A stretch of 64,000 nt of DNA from assembly GCF_042726155.1 (NCBI RefSeq), contig NZ_JBHXHV010000001.1:1054001-1118000 (forward strand), read 5' to 3'. Positions 16,118 through 24,143 of the stretch are shown one piece after another (the first letter of the stretch is position 1; each line of letters begins with the position of its first letter). The notes under the pieces are model-generated. The model made no database searches. It was not told where the DNA came from and saw only the letters and a program-made list of their open reading frames with translations. This stretch comes from Leucobacter sp042726155 (GTDB lineage: Bacteria; Actinomycetota; Actinomycetes; Actinomycetales; Microbacteriaceae). The position numbers were made by a program, and so were the translations under genes.

Positions 16118-17776
16118 CTAGCCCTGTGTGGGCGGGGCCTGGCCCGGGCGCTGGCCGCCGCCCATGCCGCCACCCGCGCCGCCGGGGCCCTGCGTTGCAG
16201 ACGCCTCGCCAGCGGTCGCCGTTCCCAGCTCGTCGCCGTCGGCGGTCAGCGTGTAGGTGTCGCCCGAGACGATGTCTGCGCCAGCTACCGTGACCGCGCC
16301 GGCGGTCTTCTCGGAGGTGGCGGTCGCGACGGTCGTACCCGAATCGTCAACGATCTCGACCTTCTGACCGGCGATGATGTCGCCACTGAAGGTGACCCAG
16401 CCCAGGCTGGACGAGTCGCCCGGTGACTGTTCCATACCGCCGCCGCTGAACGCTACGACGGTGCCGCCCGACACCGTCAGATCGCCGTTCGCGTCGAGGG
16501 CGCCGTTCCCCGACTGCGTGGGACCGTACACGGTCACGTCGCCGCCCGAAATGGTGAGCGATCCGTTCGAGTCGAGTCCGTCGCCCTCCGCGTTCACCGT
16601 TACAGTGCCGCCAGTTATCTCGACGCGCTCGCCCGTGTCGCTCATGCCGCCGCCGGCGCCGCCGCTTGCGTCAGCGCTTGCATCTGCGGTCGTGGCCGCG
16701 AGACCCGAACCATTGACGCCGTCGTCGCTCGACGTGACGTTCACGGTACCGCCGCCGATTCCGATTGACGAGGCTTCAATACCCTCGTTCGAGTCGGTGA
16801 TGGTGACTTTGCCGTCGCCGATGGAGACGATCGATTCAGCCTTCAGCCCATCGTCGGTCGCTGCGATGGTCAGTGTGCCTCCGGTAACGACCGCGTCGGT
16901 CTGGGCCTGGACGCCATCATCGCCCGCGGTGATGTCGACGGTGCCGCCCGACACGAACACGTAGCCCTGCGTCTCGTCGGTGTCTTGATCGCTCTTGAGG
17001 CCGTCGCCGCCGGTCGCCGTGAGATCGAGCGTGCCGCCCTCGACGAGGAGCGCATCTTTCCCACGCAGCGCGTCATCGACGGCGGTCACCGACAGTAGGC
17101 CCGACAGAATGACGAGGTCGTCGGTGCTCACGATGCCGTCATTGCCGTTGCCAGTGACATCGAGCGCCCCGTCACCCGAGACGGTGAGGTCTGAGTCAGC
17201 GTGGATTGCCGCGTTCACGGTGGCGTCGTCGGCATAGGTCTTGGTATCAGAGACGCTGTTCTTACTGCCGTCGATGAGGTAAAGCGCGACGTCGTCGGCG
17301 GTCTGCACATCAATCGCCGCCCCCGCATCGTTGGCGATAGTGACGCCATCGAGCATCAGCACCACCTGCGCGTCATCGGGTGCCGCGACCACGACGCTGC
17401 CGTCAAACGTGCCGCTCAAGCGGTAAACGCCCGCCTCCGAAATCGTAAGGACGTTCGCACCGGTGCCCCCCGCACCGGTGCCCCCTGAATCGGTGCCGCT
17501 CGACACAGTGACGGCGTCACTCTCCGACTTCGCACTGTCGCCCGAGAGCGTGACATCGATTGCGTCGGCGTCTGACCACTCGTCGTCGTTCACCGTGGTC
17601 GCGTTGGCGTTCGCCGCGATCACTTCGCTCGGGCTCAGGTCGCCGGTGAAGGCTACCGCCGTCGCGTTGGTGCCACTCTCGCTGGCCGCTGAGGATGTGG
17701 CGGCGACGGCGCTGCAGCCGGCGAGCAACCCTCCGGTGAGAACGAGTGCGGAAGCGGTGAGCAGGGTGCGTTTCAT
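16118..17776 (-). CDS. Secreted lipoprotein with Cthe_2159-type beta-helix domain
   Basis: The 552-residue protein has a lipoprotein signal (MKRTLLTASALVLTGGLLAGC). It continues with a long beta-helix built from roughly 22-residue repeats of the pattern D-D-G-[VL]-x-A ... G-G-T-[VL]-x-[VI]-T, running from about residue 150 to 450. This matches the family called carbohydrate-binding domain-containing protein (Cthe_2159, DUF4353), described as calcium-containing cellulose and polygalacturonate binders. The tail is Gly/Pro/Gln rich. Its start codon overlaps the stop of the VTC gene, so it is made with the VTC and DUF4956 proteins. Whether the ligand is sugar or an anionic polymer is open. Confidence 0.82.
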   Translation of the reverse strand: MKRTLLTASALVLTGGLLAGCSAVAATSSAASESGTNATAVAFTGDLSPSEVIAANANATTVNDDEWSDADAIDVTLSGDSAKSESDAVTVSSGTDSGGTGAGGTGANVLTISEAGVYRLSGTFDGSVVVAAPDDAQVVLMLDGVTIANDAGAAIDVQTADDVALYLIDGSKNSVSDTKTYADDATVNAAIHADSDLTVSGDGALDVTGNGNDGIVSTDDLVILSGLLSVTAVDDALRGKDALLVEGGTLDLTATGGDGLKSDQDTDETQGYVFVSGGTVDITAGDDGVQAQTDAVVTGGTLTIAATDDGLKAESIVSIGDGKVTITDSNEGIEASSIGIGGGTVNVTSSDDGVNGSGLAATTADASADASGGAGGGMSDTGERVEITGGTVTVNAEGDGLDSNGSLTISGGDVTVYGPTQSGNGALDANGDLTVSGGTVVAFSGGGMEQSPGDSSSLGWVTFSGDIIAGQKVEIVDDSGTTVATATSEKTAGAVTVAGADIVSGDTYTLTADGDELGTATAGEASATQGPGGAGGGMGGGQRPGQAPPTQG

Positions 17777-18612
17777 GAGTGGTTCTCCTGGGTGTCGGGG
17801 GTGAGGTGGTGAGCGGCGGGTGGGATGGTCAGCGACCGCGTGTCTGCGAAGGGGCCGCGCAAGAGGCGCGCCCACTTGTTGCTGGGAAGTTCGGGGTGCA
17901 GGGCCGCGGTTCCCGTGCCAAACTTGCTGATGCCTTGAGGTCGGTGCCCTTTCCGCCAGAGGGCGCGATCGAACTCGGTGGCCGGGCCAGCAGATTTCGA
18001 CTCGATGATCACGTGGTCGGGGAGCGAAACGCACTCGCCATCGGCGTCGATCCAGTCGAGGGCGGTGTCGACCGTGGCACGGCTGCCGCCGGGCGCCAGC
18101 AGGGTCATGCGCTGATAGCGGGTGGTGAGTGTCGGAGTCATGGCGTGCACGAGTTCGCTGTCGAGTCCGATCGCGTCGAGCGCTGCGCCGACGTACTCCC
18201 GCCCAGTCGCGGTCAGACGTTCAATGTCGGCGATGTCGTATGGGATGCGATCCTTCACCGTAGCTCCGCGACCACCCCGCGTCTTCATCTCAAGGTACGC
18301 AGTTCCGCTTGAGAGGTACGCGCGGGTGCGCAATTTGAAGCGCCGCCGCCGCGGTTGCGCCGCGAGGTGGTAACTGACGCGGTCGGGAGTATCGAAGTAC
18401 ACAGAGGCGTATCCGAACGAGCGCTCGCCGTCGATGTCGAGCACGCGGGTGTCGGGATCAACCATTCCGACGATGTGGGCGGCGTCTGAGGCGGGCACCA
18501 CGTATTTGCGGTCGACACGGGTCAGGAGCGCGGCATCCGTCACCAACTCTTCGAGCTCGACGGCGTTGAAGCCTCGCGTCACGTCCGCGAGCTGCGCGAG
18601 CGCGGCGCTCAC
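17773..18612 (-). CDS. VTC-domain protein, polyphosphate-polymerase-like
   Basis: The 279-residue protein has the VTC domain, a triphosphate-tunnel fold best known from the yeast vacuolar polyphosphate polymerase. Tunnel-lining basic and acidic motifs are visible: LTRVDRKYVVP near the start, SVYFDTPDR, RRRFKLRTRAYL, LEMKTRGGRG, ATVDTALDWID, VIIESKS and GISKFGTG. These supply the Arg, Lys and Glu residues expected for phosphate and metal binding. The start is a GTG whose GTGA overlaps the stop of the DUF4956 gene. In bacteria this domain often lies beside DUF4956 membrane proteins, and its product there has not been firmly established as far as I know. Confidence 0.88.
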   Translation of the reverse strand: MSAALAQLADVTRGFNAVELEELVTDAALLTRVDRKYVVPASDAAHIVGMVDPDTRVLDIDGERSFGYASVYFDTPDRVSYHLAAQPRRRRFKLRTRAYLSSGTAYLEMKTRGGRGATVKDRIPYDIADIERLTATGREYVGAALDAIGLDSELVHAMTPTLTTRYQRMTLLAPGGSRATVDTALDWIDADGECVSLPDHVIIESKSAGPATEFDRALWRKGHRPQGISKFGTGTAALHPELPSNKWARLLRGPFADTRSLTIPPAAHHLTPDTQENHS

Positions 18613-19232
18613 AGCTGGGCCGCCCCGTCGAGCTCGGTAGCTCCCAACGCGCTCCGGTCGTTCGAATGCCGGCGGCTCGCTGTGGCGGGCAGTCGGTAGC
18701 GCACGTCGACGAGAGTCGTGTCGTTGACGAAGTCGAGATCTTGCACGGTGAGCGACGTCACCGCGCCGCCGAGTCGAGCCTCGATTTCATCGGTGAGTTC
18801 GCGTTCGTCAACGATTGCCCGGTCGAGGCGCACTACCTGATGACGACTGCGACTGAGCAGCGCCGGGTGATCCGCCGCCCACATCACGAGCAAAATAAGC
18901 GTGATGAACAGCGTCGGCACGAGGGGGTCAGTGGAGTTCAGGCCGCCGATGAGGCCCATGGCGAGCGCCGAAAAGTAATATGCGACCTCGCGTTGTGAGA
19001 TCTCGGATGACCGCAGGCGAATGATCGAGAGCACCCCGAAGAGCCCGAGCCCGAGCCCGAGGGCAACTTCTGCCGTGCTGAGTACCGTGGCGACCGCGAG
19101 CACTCCGACGTTCACGCCGAGGAACGCGACCACGAGATCGCGCCGCCGGTGGCGTCGGTAGTAAATGCCGAACGTGAGGATCGCGGCCGCAATGAGATCG
19201 ACGGCGATGAGGATGAGAGTGCTGGACGTCAC
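18609..19232 (-). CDS. DUF4956 membrane protein
   Basis: The 207-residue protein has four or five N-terminal hydrophobic helices (from MTSSTLILIAVDLIAAAILTF) and a soluble C-terminal part with RYRLP near the end. GLFGVLSIIRLRSSEISQREVAYYFSALAMGLIGG is the conserved DUF4956 core; it carries charged residues between helices, as in channels or scaffold proteins. The GTG start at 19232 follows a TGGAGAC site. It is the first gene of a three-gene unit linked by 4-base overlaps. The function is unknown; a membrane partner for the polyphosphate-type enzyme is an inference. Confidence 0.85.
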   Translation of the reverse strand: MTSSTLILIAVDLIAAAILTFGIYYRRHRRRDLVVAFLGVNVGVLAVATVLSTAEVALGLGLGLFGVLSIIRLRSSEISQREVAYYFSALAMGLIGGLNSTDPLVPTLFITLILLVMWAADHPALLSRSRHQVVRLDRAIVDERELTDEIEARLGGAVTSLTVQDLDFVNDTTLVDVRYRLPATASRRHSNDRSALGATELDGAAQL

Positions 19233-19287
19233 TGAGTCTCCAGGATCGAAGGTGCGGGGCGTGGCCCCGGGGGATTGCTCCCATTCG

Positions 19288-19333
19288 ATCGTTCAGAGTT
19301 CGGTGAACAATATGTGGATCATTCACGAACGAT
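19288..19333 (-). promoter_or_regulatory. Cluster of GTTC-type half-sites before the DUF4956 gene
   Basis: The region holds GTTCAGA (19291), GTTCGGT (19298) and, on the other strand, GTTCACC (19302-19308) and GTTCGTG (19324-19330). An inverted pair ATCGTTC/GAACGAT frames it (19288-19294, 19327-19333). GTTCACC-like repeats are the units of actinobacterial phosphate (PhoP) boxes. A weak -10 (CATATT on the minus strand) lies among them. Confidence 0.35.
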
Positions 19334-19387
19334 AAGACTCGCGCGCGGTGAGCGCGGTGCGCGCCGCACGCGCCTTGCGCCCTGCCG

Positions 19388-19843
19388 CTACTCGTTCGAG
19401 AGCAGCGCCGGAAAGACGTAGTCGGTGTTCAGTGGCGCAATGTCGTCGCGCGGCGCCAGCGGGTCGATCCATTCAAGTGCGGCGATCTCGGCCCGCGGGG
19501 TCGCGGCGGCGGCCTCTGGCACGAGCGGGTGCTCGAAGACCGTCGCCTCGACCACGTGACCCGGCTCATTCGCGGCGACCGCGCGGAAGACCCCGAGGCT
19601 GCGGAGCCGGTCACGATCGAGATCGATGCCGAGTTCTTCCTCGAACTCGCGCACAGCGGTGTCGATCGGAGCCTCGTCGAGTTCGTGCTTCCCGCCCGGA
19701 AGCATGAATGAAGTCGTGCCGCGCTTGCGCACGTTCAGCACCCGACCCGCATCGTCTCGCATCACGACGGCGCTCACCCTGATCGTACGGTCGGGGGCGG
19801 TGTGTGATTCTGGTGCGGCGCTGGTCATGGTCGTCTCGCTCAC
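19388..19843 (-). CDS. Nudix hydrolase
   Basis: The 151-residue protein has a clear Nudix box, GGKHELDEAPIDTAVREFEEELGI, including the metal-binding REFEEELG. The preceding VVMRDDAGRVLNVRKRGTTSFMLPGG is the usual first half of the fold. It hydrolyses a nucleoside diphosphate linked to another moiety; the substrate is unknown. I chose the GTG at 19843 because its GTGA overlaps the stop codon of the VanY-like gene, indicating translational coupling. An internal ATG at 19828 would remove five residues. It converges with nothing close; a short gap leads to the DUF4956 unit. Confidence 0.88.
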   Translation of the reverse strand: MSETTMTSAAPESHTAPDRTIRVSAVVMRDDAGRVLNVRKRGTTSFMLPGGKHELDEAPIDTAVREFEEELGIDLDRDRLRSLGVFRAVAANEPGHVVEATVFEHPLVPEAAAATPRAEIAALEWIDPLAPRDDIAPLNTDYVFPALLSNE

Positions 19844-20658
19844 TGCGCATACCCTGGCGCGTCGGGAAGGTCGAAGAATTCTTCGAGTGTGGTCACGTTG
19901 TCTGCGCGCATGCGTTCGGCCAGGTCGACGCCGACAAACCGAAAGTGCCACGGCTCCGGCATGAATCCGGTTACCGCCTGCTTACCATCCGGGTAGCGCA
20001 CGATAAAGCCGTACTCGCTCGCGTGGGCCGCGAGCCAGGTGCCTGCAGGTGTCTCACCGAAGCACGCGGCGAGATAACAATCGCCGTGGTCATCGAAATC
20101 GACGACCAGCCCCGTTTGATGCTCGGAGTGCCCCGGGCGCGCGGAGTACGTGTCTGCCGCCTGCTGCCCGTCGCGCGCGACGTAGCTGTCGTAGAGAGTC
20201 GTCTGCGTGGTGTAGTCCCGATAGGCGCTGATGATCCGCACATCGATACCGTCGGCCTGCGCGGCGCTCACGAGCGACTCGACCGCGCTCGCCGCAGGGG
20301 CGCGCAGCGGTTGCTCGAACTCGTTTTCCACTCCGGTGGGCATCACGAGGTCGGTTGGTGCGAAATCCGCCGGCTGCAACGCACGCAGCTTGTTGCTCAC
20401 GACCCAGATCGACATCGGATCATCGAGGGAGTGCGCCGTGCGGTCAAAGTTCTGTTCGGTGGGAGACGATTTCGTTGCGGCAGAGTCTGCTTGCGACGAT
20501 GACGATTCCGGATCCGACGTCTTCGACGTCGTGGCCGGGCTGTTCGTTTCGCCCCGCTTTGCGGCGGGCTGAGGTTCAGGAGCACACCCTGTCAGCAGGA
20601 GCATGGCGAGACCGAATGAGGCGACCGCAATTCCCACCCGGTACCGTCGCAAAGCCAT
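19840..20658 (-). CDS. D-alanyl-D-alanine carboxypeptidase, VanY/M15B type, lipoprotein
   Basis: The 272-residue protein begins with a lipoprotein signal ending in the lipobox LLTGC. A disordered Ser/Thr/Pro linker leads to the M15 peptidase domain. Zinc and catalytic motifs are SARPGHSEHQTGLVVDFD (His and Asp ligands) and EPWHFRFVG (catalytic Glu and third His). Such enzymes trim the terminal D-Ala of peptidoglycan stem peptides outside the cell. No vancomycin-resistance genes surround it, so a cell-wall housekeeping role is likelier than resistance. Its stop overlaps the Nudix start. It diverges from the CapA gene. Confidence 0.92.
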   Translation of the reverse strand: MALRRYRVGIAVASFGLAMLLLTGCAPEPQPAAKRGETNSPATTSKTSDPESSSSQADSAATKSSPTEQNFDRTAHSLDDPMSIWVVSNKLRALQPADFAPTDLVMPTGVENEFEQPLRAPAASAVESLVSAAQADGIDVRIISAYRDYTTQTTLYDSYVARDGQQAADTYSARPGHSEHQTGLVVDFDDHGDCYLAACFGETPAGTWLAAHASEYGFIVRYPDGKQAVTGFMPEPWHFRFVGVDLAERMRADNVTTLEEFFDLPDAPGYAQ

Positions 20659-20705
20659 GCGGCAATGCTACTGGAGGCGCCCCGACCGGCAACTAGGCTG
20701 TTCCT

Positions 20706-22073
20706 ATGGATGACGGCAGTGGCAGCGGGCAAGACTCTTCCGGGAAGAACGTGCCCGGGGAATACACCCCGATCGCGGTGACGGGCAAGCGCCGCTTGCC
20801 GCGACGCACCCGTCGCATCATTGCCATCGCGGCCGCGGCCGTCGTGGTGCTGGGTCTCGGCGGGGCTGCCGCCGCGATCGCCTGGGGGCCGGGGGCAACG
20901 TCTGCACCGACAGCCCAGACGGCCTCGGGTGATGCCTCGGCTGACCCCGAGGGCGTCGAGGATGCCGATGGCGCCGCCGAGCCGAGCGCCGACCCGACAC
21001 CGAAGCCCGAGCCCGATGCTGAAGCCGCGAGCGATACGGTGCACGTCATCGCACTCGGAGACATGCTGCCCCACGATTCCGTCAATCAGAACGCGCTGCA
21101 GCCAGACGGCGGCTACGACTACGGTCAGTTCTTCACGGGCATCGCCCCGCAGCTCAAGGCCGCGGACGTGACGTTCTGCAATCAGGAAGTGCCGAGCGCG
21201 GGTGTCGACTTCGGCATCAGCGGGTACCCGACGTTCAACGCCCCGGCAGAGTTTGCGCGCGATCTGCACGGCGTAGCCGGGTGCGATCTCGTGAACACGG
21301 CCACGAATCACAGTGCCGACCTCGGCGCGGCGGGCATCGCGGCGACGCGAGGTGTGTGGGACGGCTTGACGCCGTCGGCCGTCGACGGCGCAAATCGAAA
21401 CGTCGAAGAGCAGCGCACCGTTCCCGTCTTCGAGCAGGGCGGAGTGAAGTTCGCCCTCGTGTCATTCGCGGAGTACTCGAATGCGCCGATTGACGGCGTC
21501 TCGCTCAATATGATGGGCGACGACGCGCTCGTCACGGACTTGCTGGCTGAGGCGAATAAGCAGGCAGACGTTGTGATCGTGTCGGCACACTGGGGCACCG
21601 AAGATTCGCACGACGTCAACGACCAGCAGCGCGCGTTCGCGCAGCGCGTCGCCGATCTGGGCGCCGACGTCGTTGTGGGCACCGGCCCGCACGTGCTGCA
21701 GCCGACGACCTGGCTCGATCGGGCCGATGGCGGCCGCACGCTCGTGTGGTACTCGATTGGCAACATGCTCAACACCCAGCTGGAGCTCGATCAACGCACC
21801 GGGGTGATCGCCGGGTTCGACGCGGTGCGTGACCCCGATTCGGGGGCGGTGTCAATTGACAATCCCACGGGCATTCTCACGTACATGCACTACGACTGGA
21901 CGGCCGAGCAGGAGGCCGCGGGAGCCCTGGACGCGCGGTCAAACCTCTCGCTCACGCCGTTGGCTCAGGCGGGAGATCTGCTTGCAACGACGCGGTTCGG
22001 CGTCACGCCTGAGCAACAGATCGCCGCATCAACGGCCGTGCTCGGGCCTGATGTCACGATCCTGCCGGAATAA
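20706..22073 (+). CDS. CapA/PgsA-family metallophosphatase-like secreted protein
   Basis: The 455-residue protein has a cytoplasmic basic segment (GKRRLPRRTRRI), one membrane anchor at about residues 38-58, an acidic Pro/Asp/Glu/Ala linker, and a CapA domain (PGA_cap). Visible motifs are VIALGDMLPHDSV, FCNQEVP, LVNTATNHSADLG, VIVSAHWGTE, VGTGPHVLQP and LVWYSIGNML, matching the calcineurin-like fold of CapA. In Bacillus this family belongs to poly-gamma-glutamate capsule export, but no capB or capC gene is here, so the role may be more general. The ATG lies 47 bases from the divergent VanY start. Confidence 0.9.
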   Translation: MDDGSGSGQDSSGKNVPGEYTPIAVTGKRRLPRRTRRIIAIAAAAVVVLGLGGAAAAIAWGPGATSAPTAQTASGDASADPEGVEDADGAAEPSADPTPKPEPDAEAASDTVHVIALGDMLPHDSVNQNALQPDGGYDYGQFFTGIAPQLKAADVTFCNQEVPSAGVDFGISGYPTFNAPAEFARDLHGVAGCDLVNTATNHSADLGAAGIAATRGVWDGLTPSAVDGANRNVEEQRTVPVFEQGGVKFALVSFAEYSNAPIDGVSLNMMGDDALVTDLLAEANKQADVVIVSAHWGTEDSHDVNDQQRAFAQRVADLGADVVVGTGPHVLQPTTWLDRADGGRTLVWYSIGNMLNTQLELDQRTGVIAGFDAVRDPDSGAVSIDNPTGILTYMHYDWTAEQEAAGALDARSNLSLTPLAQAGDLLATTRFGVTPEQQIAASTAVLGPDVTILPE

Positions 22074-22090
22074 CGCGTCGTCCGAGTAAC

Positions 22091-22127
22091 GGTCTGAGTG
22101 CGCGCGGTCTGAGCGCCGGGGTCTGAG
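22091..22127. repeat. GGTCTGAG triplicate, 14-15 bp spacing
   Basis: GGTCTGAG occurs at 22091, 22106 and 22120 in the 65-base gap between the convergent CapA and nitrilase genes. It may be a remnant of a stem-loop element. Confidence 0.45.
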
Positions 22128-22138
22128 CACCCGCGAGT

Positions 22139-22984
22139 TCAGGCGTTTTCGCTAGAGAGCGCCCGATAATCGTCTGTGCTCAGGCGATCCCGGATCACGG
22201 GGAACTCCTCACGCACGTCGGCGACGCGCCCCGGCTCAATGTCGACCACCATCAGCTCTTCACCGTCGCCGCACTCGGCCACGATGCGGCCGGAGGGGTC
22301 GACGACTCGGCTGAACCCGCCAAGTTGCACATCTGACTGACTGCCGCACGCGTTCGTCGCGACGACCCAGAGCTGATGCTCGACCGCGCGTGCCTGCGTG
22401 AGGAGGCGCCAGTGCTCGCGCCGAGCCGCGGGCCACGCTGCTGGCACGATTGCGGTATCTGCCCCGCGCGCGCTGAGCTCCTGCCACAGGCCCGGAAACC
22501 GCAGATCGTAGCAAGTGGTGCTCGCGGTCGCACCGAGTGCCCCGGGCACCACGCTCAGCGATAATCCGGGGGTCAGCAGCTGAGACTCGAGCGATTGGTA
22601 CCCGAACACGTGAATCTTGCGATAGGTCTGGGCGACCCGGCCCGTGGCATCAACGAGCACGGCGGTGTTGTGCAGCTGGCCGTCGGCGCCGCGCTCCACG
22701 ATGCTCCCGAGGTGTACTTCCGCGCCGAGGTCGCGTGCCACACGCTGCGCCATTTGCACGGTCGGCCCCGCGAGCGTTTCTGCGCGCTCTTCGTAGCGGT
22801 CGAACGCGAAGTAGCCCGCGCTCCAGAGCTCGGGGAGCGTGAACAGGTCGACGCCTTCTGCCTGTCGGAGCAGTGCCTCAACCCGCTCGATGCGCGTGGC
22901 CGGGGATTCATCGTCGGGGCTCGCCACCTGAGCGATGGCGACACGTCGGGTGACCGGGGTCGCGGGATTCGAGAGCAGTTCCAT
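22139..22984 (-). CDS. Carbon-nitrogen hydrolase (nitrilase superfamily amidase)
   Basis: The 281-residue protein has the complete Glu-Lys-Cys triad of the nitrilase superfamily: Glu52 in TLPELW, Lys123 in YRKIHVFGYQSLES and Cys158 in TTCYDLRFP. The pattern resembles omega-amidase and general amidohydrolase branches rather than true nitrilases. It probably hydrolyses a small amide in the cytoplasm; the substrate is unknown. The ATG at 22984 was taken because upstream sequence does not fit the family. It diverges from the DUF4916 gene with about 115 bases between them. Confidence 0.92.
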   Translation of the reverse strand: MELLSNPATPVTRRVAIAQVASPDDESPATRIERVEALLRQAEGVDLFTLPELWSAGYFAFDRYEERAETLAGPTVQMAQRVARDLGAEVHLGSIVERGADGQLHNTAVLVDATGRVAQTYRKIHVFGYQSLESQLLTPGLSLSVVPGALGATASTTCYDLRFPGLWQELSARGADTAIVPAAWPAARREHWRLLTQARAVEHQLWVVATNACGSQSDVQLGGFSRVVDPSGRIVAECGDGEELMVVDIEPGRVADVREEFPVIRDRLSTDDYRALSSENA

Positions 22985-23099
22985 GTCTCTCAGACTAGGT
23001 GAGGCGCGCCGGGCGCGACAGCTCTGCCGGGCGTGGCAGGATGGAAGGTGCCCGCTCGCGACGCGATCCGGGCCGCAACGCGACGGGACGGGTGACGGA

Positions 23100-23675
23100 A
23101 TGACGATCGACACTGCCGAACTTCCTGACCCCGAGGGTCCAGAAGACCGCCCGGCGCCCGCGGGTAACCCGGGCTGGTTGAGCGATGACGAGCTGAGCTT
23201 CGTGCGCGGCCGGATGCCAATCATGTACGTGGAAGCTGTTCCGGTGCGCCTTGATGGTCTGGGCAAGGTCGTCGAGGTTGGTCTGCTGCTGCGCAGCACC
23301 CCCGAGGGGCTCATGACGCGATCGCTCGTCTCGGGTCGCGTGCGCTACGGCGAGACCCTGCGTGAGGCGCTCTTTCGGCACCTCGAAAACGATCTCGGGC
23401 CGATGGCGTTCCCGCAGATGCCAACCGCACTTGTACCCGTGCAGGTCGCAGAGTACTTCCCGATGCCGGGCATTTCGCCCTACGTCGATGATCGGCAGCA
23501 CGCCGTTTCCCTCGTGTACGTCGTGCCCGTGACGGGTACATGCAATCCGCGTCAAGACGCGCTCGAGGTGACCTGGATGGCACCGGAAGAAGCGCTCGGG
23601 CCCGAAACGCTTGATGAGTTCGCGAACGGTCGAGGCGCGCTGCTGCGTCAGGCGCTTTCTGCAACGGGGTACTAG
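23100..23675 (+). CDS. DUF4916 (Nudix-like) protein
   Basis: The 191-residue protein matches the DUF4916 family of actinobacteria, a Nudix-fold group. The core reads GWLSDDELSFVRGRMPIMYVEAVPVR, then SGRVRYGETLREALFRHLENDLGP, which occupies the Nudix-box position but lacks the usual REUxEExG acidic cluster, so catalysis is doubtful. HAVSLVYVVPVTGTC and EVTWMAPEEAL follow. The ATG at 23100 gives the usual length. Its TAG stop overlaps the TAG stop of the convergent SprT gene on the other strand. Confidence 0.8.
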   Translation: MTIDTAELPDPEGPEDRPAPAGNPGWLSDDELSFVRGRMPIMYVEAVPVRLDGLGKVVEVGLLLRSTPEGLMTRSLVSGRVRYGETLREALFRHLENDLGPMAFPQMPTALVPVQVAEYFPMPGISPYVDDRQHAVSLVYVVPVTGTCNPRQDALEVTWMAPEEALGPETLDEFANGRGALLRQALSATGY

Positions 23676-24139
23676 CGCCTGCGCCACTCGATCACGTGCT
23701 GCGGAGAAAACCGTTTCGCACATTTGCCGCACGAGTGAACTCGCGTGGGTTTGCGGAAGCGGAAGTGCTCGTGCCCGGCCGAGCAGTGACCGATCCAGGG
23801 TGCGCGTTCGTGCGCGATCTCGCCGTGGTGGGTGACCCCGCCGACGTACCCGAGCTCGTTCGCGACTGACTTCCAGCGTGGCCCGTGGCCGGCGTCGGGG
23901 CCGGCGAGCGCGTGCGCGACCTCGTGCAGCAGCACCTGATGAATTTCGTCGTCATCGAACTTTGAGGCGAGATAGCGCGAGACGGTGATGCGGCGGTCGG
24001 TGTAATTGCAGAGCCCGGCGCGGCGCTTCGCGTTGTCGAAGGCGAACGTCCACGGGCGATCACCGCGCACCTTGATATCCGAGAGATGCATCGCGATGAG
24101 CGCCTCCGCCCAAATACGCACCCGCGCGAGCTCAGCCAC
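23672..24139 (-). CDS. SprT-like zinc metalloprotease domain protein
   Basis: The 155-residue protein has the SprT layout: HEVAH at residues 72-76 binds zinc and carries the catalytic Glu, with His85 in GHGPRWK completing the site. Next come ITVSRYLASKFDDDEIHQVLLHE before it and a C-terminal zinc-ribbon-like part (IGHCSAGHEHFRF, HSCGKC). Eukaryotic SPRTN cleaves DNA-protein crosslinks; the bacterial role is not settled. The gene ends in a 4-base antisense overlap with the DUF4916 gene and follows the spermidine-synthase-like gene by four bases. Confidence 0.88.
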   Translation of the reverse strand: MAELARVRIWAEALIAMHLSDIKVRGDRPWTFAFDNAKRRAGLCNYTDRRITVSRYLASKFDDDEIHQVLLHEVAHALAGPDAGHGPRWKSVANELGYVGGVTHHGEIAHERAPWIGHCSAGHEHFRFRKPTRVHSCGKCAKRFSPQHVIEWRRR

Positions 24140-24143
24140 GGGA

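Noticed and set aside
19840..20658. A vancomycin-resistance locus, because of the VanY-like gene.
   Set aside because: No vanH, vanA, vanX or vanS/vanR-like gene is nearby, and VanY-like lipoproteins are common in cell-wall upkeep.
20706..22073. A poly-gamma-glutamate capsule operon based on the CapA protein.
   Set aside because: No capB, capC or capD (gamma-glutamyl transferase) gene is adjacent.
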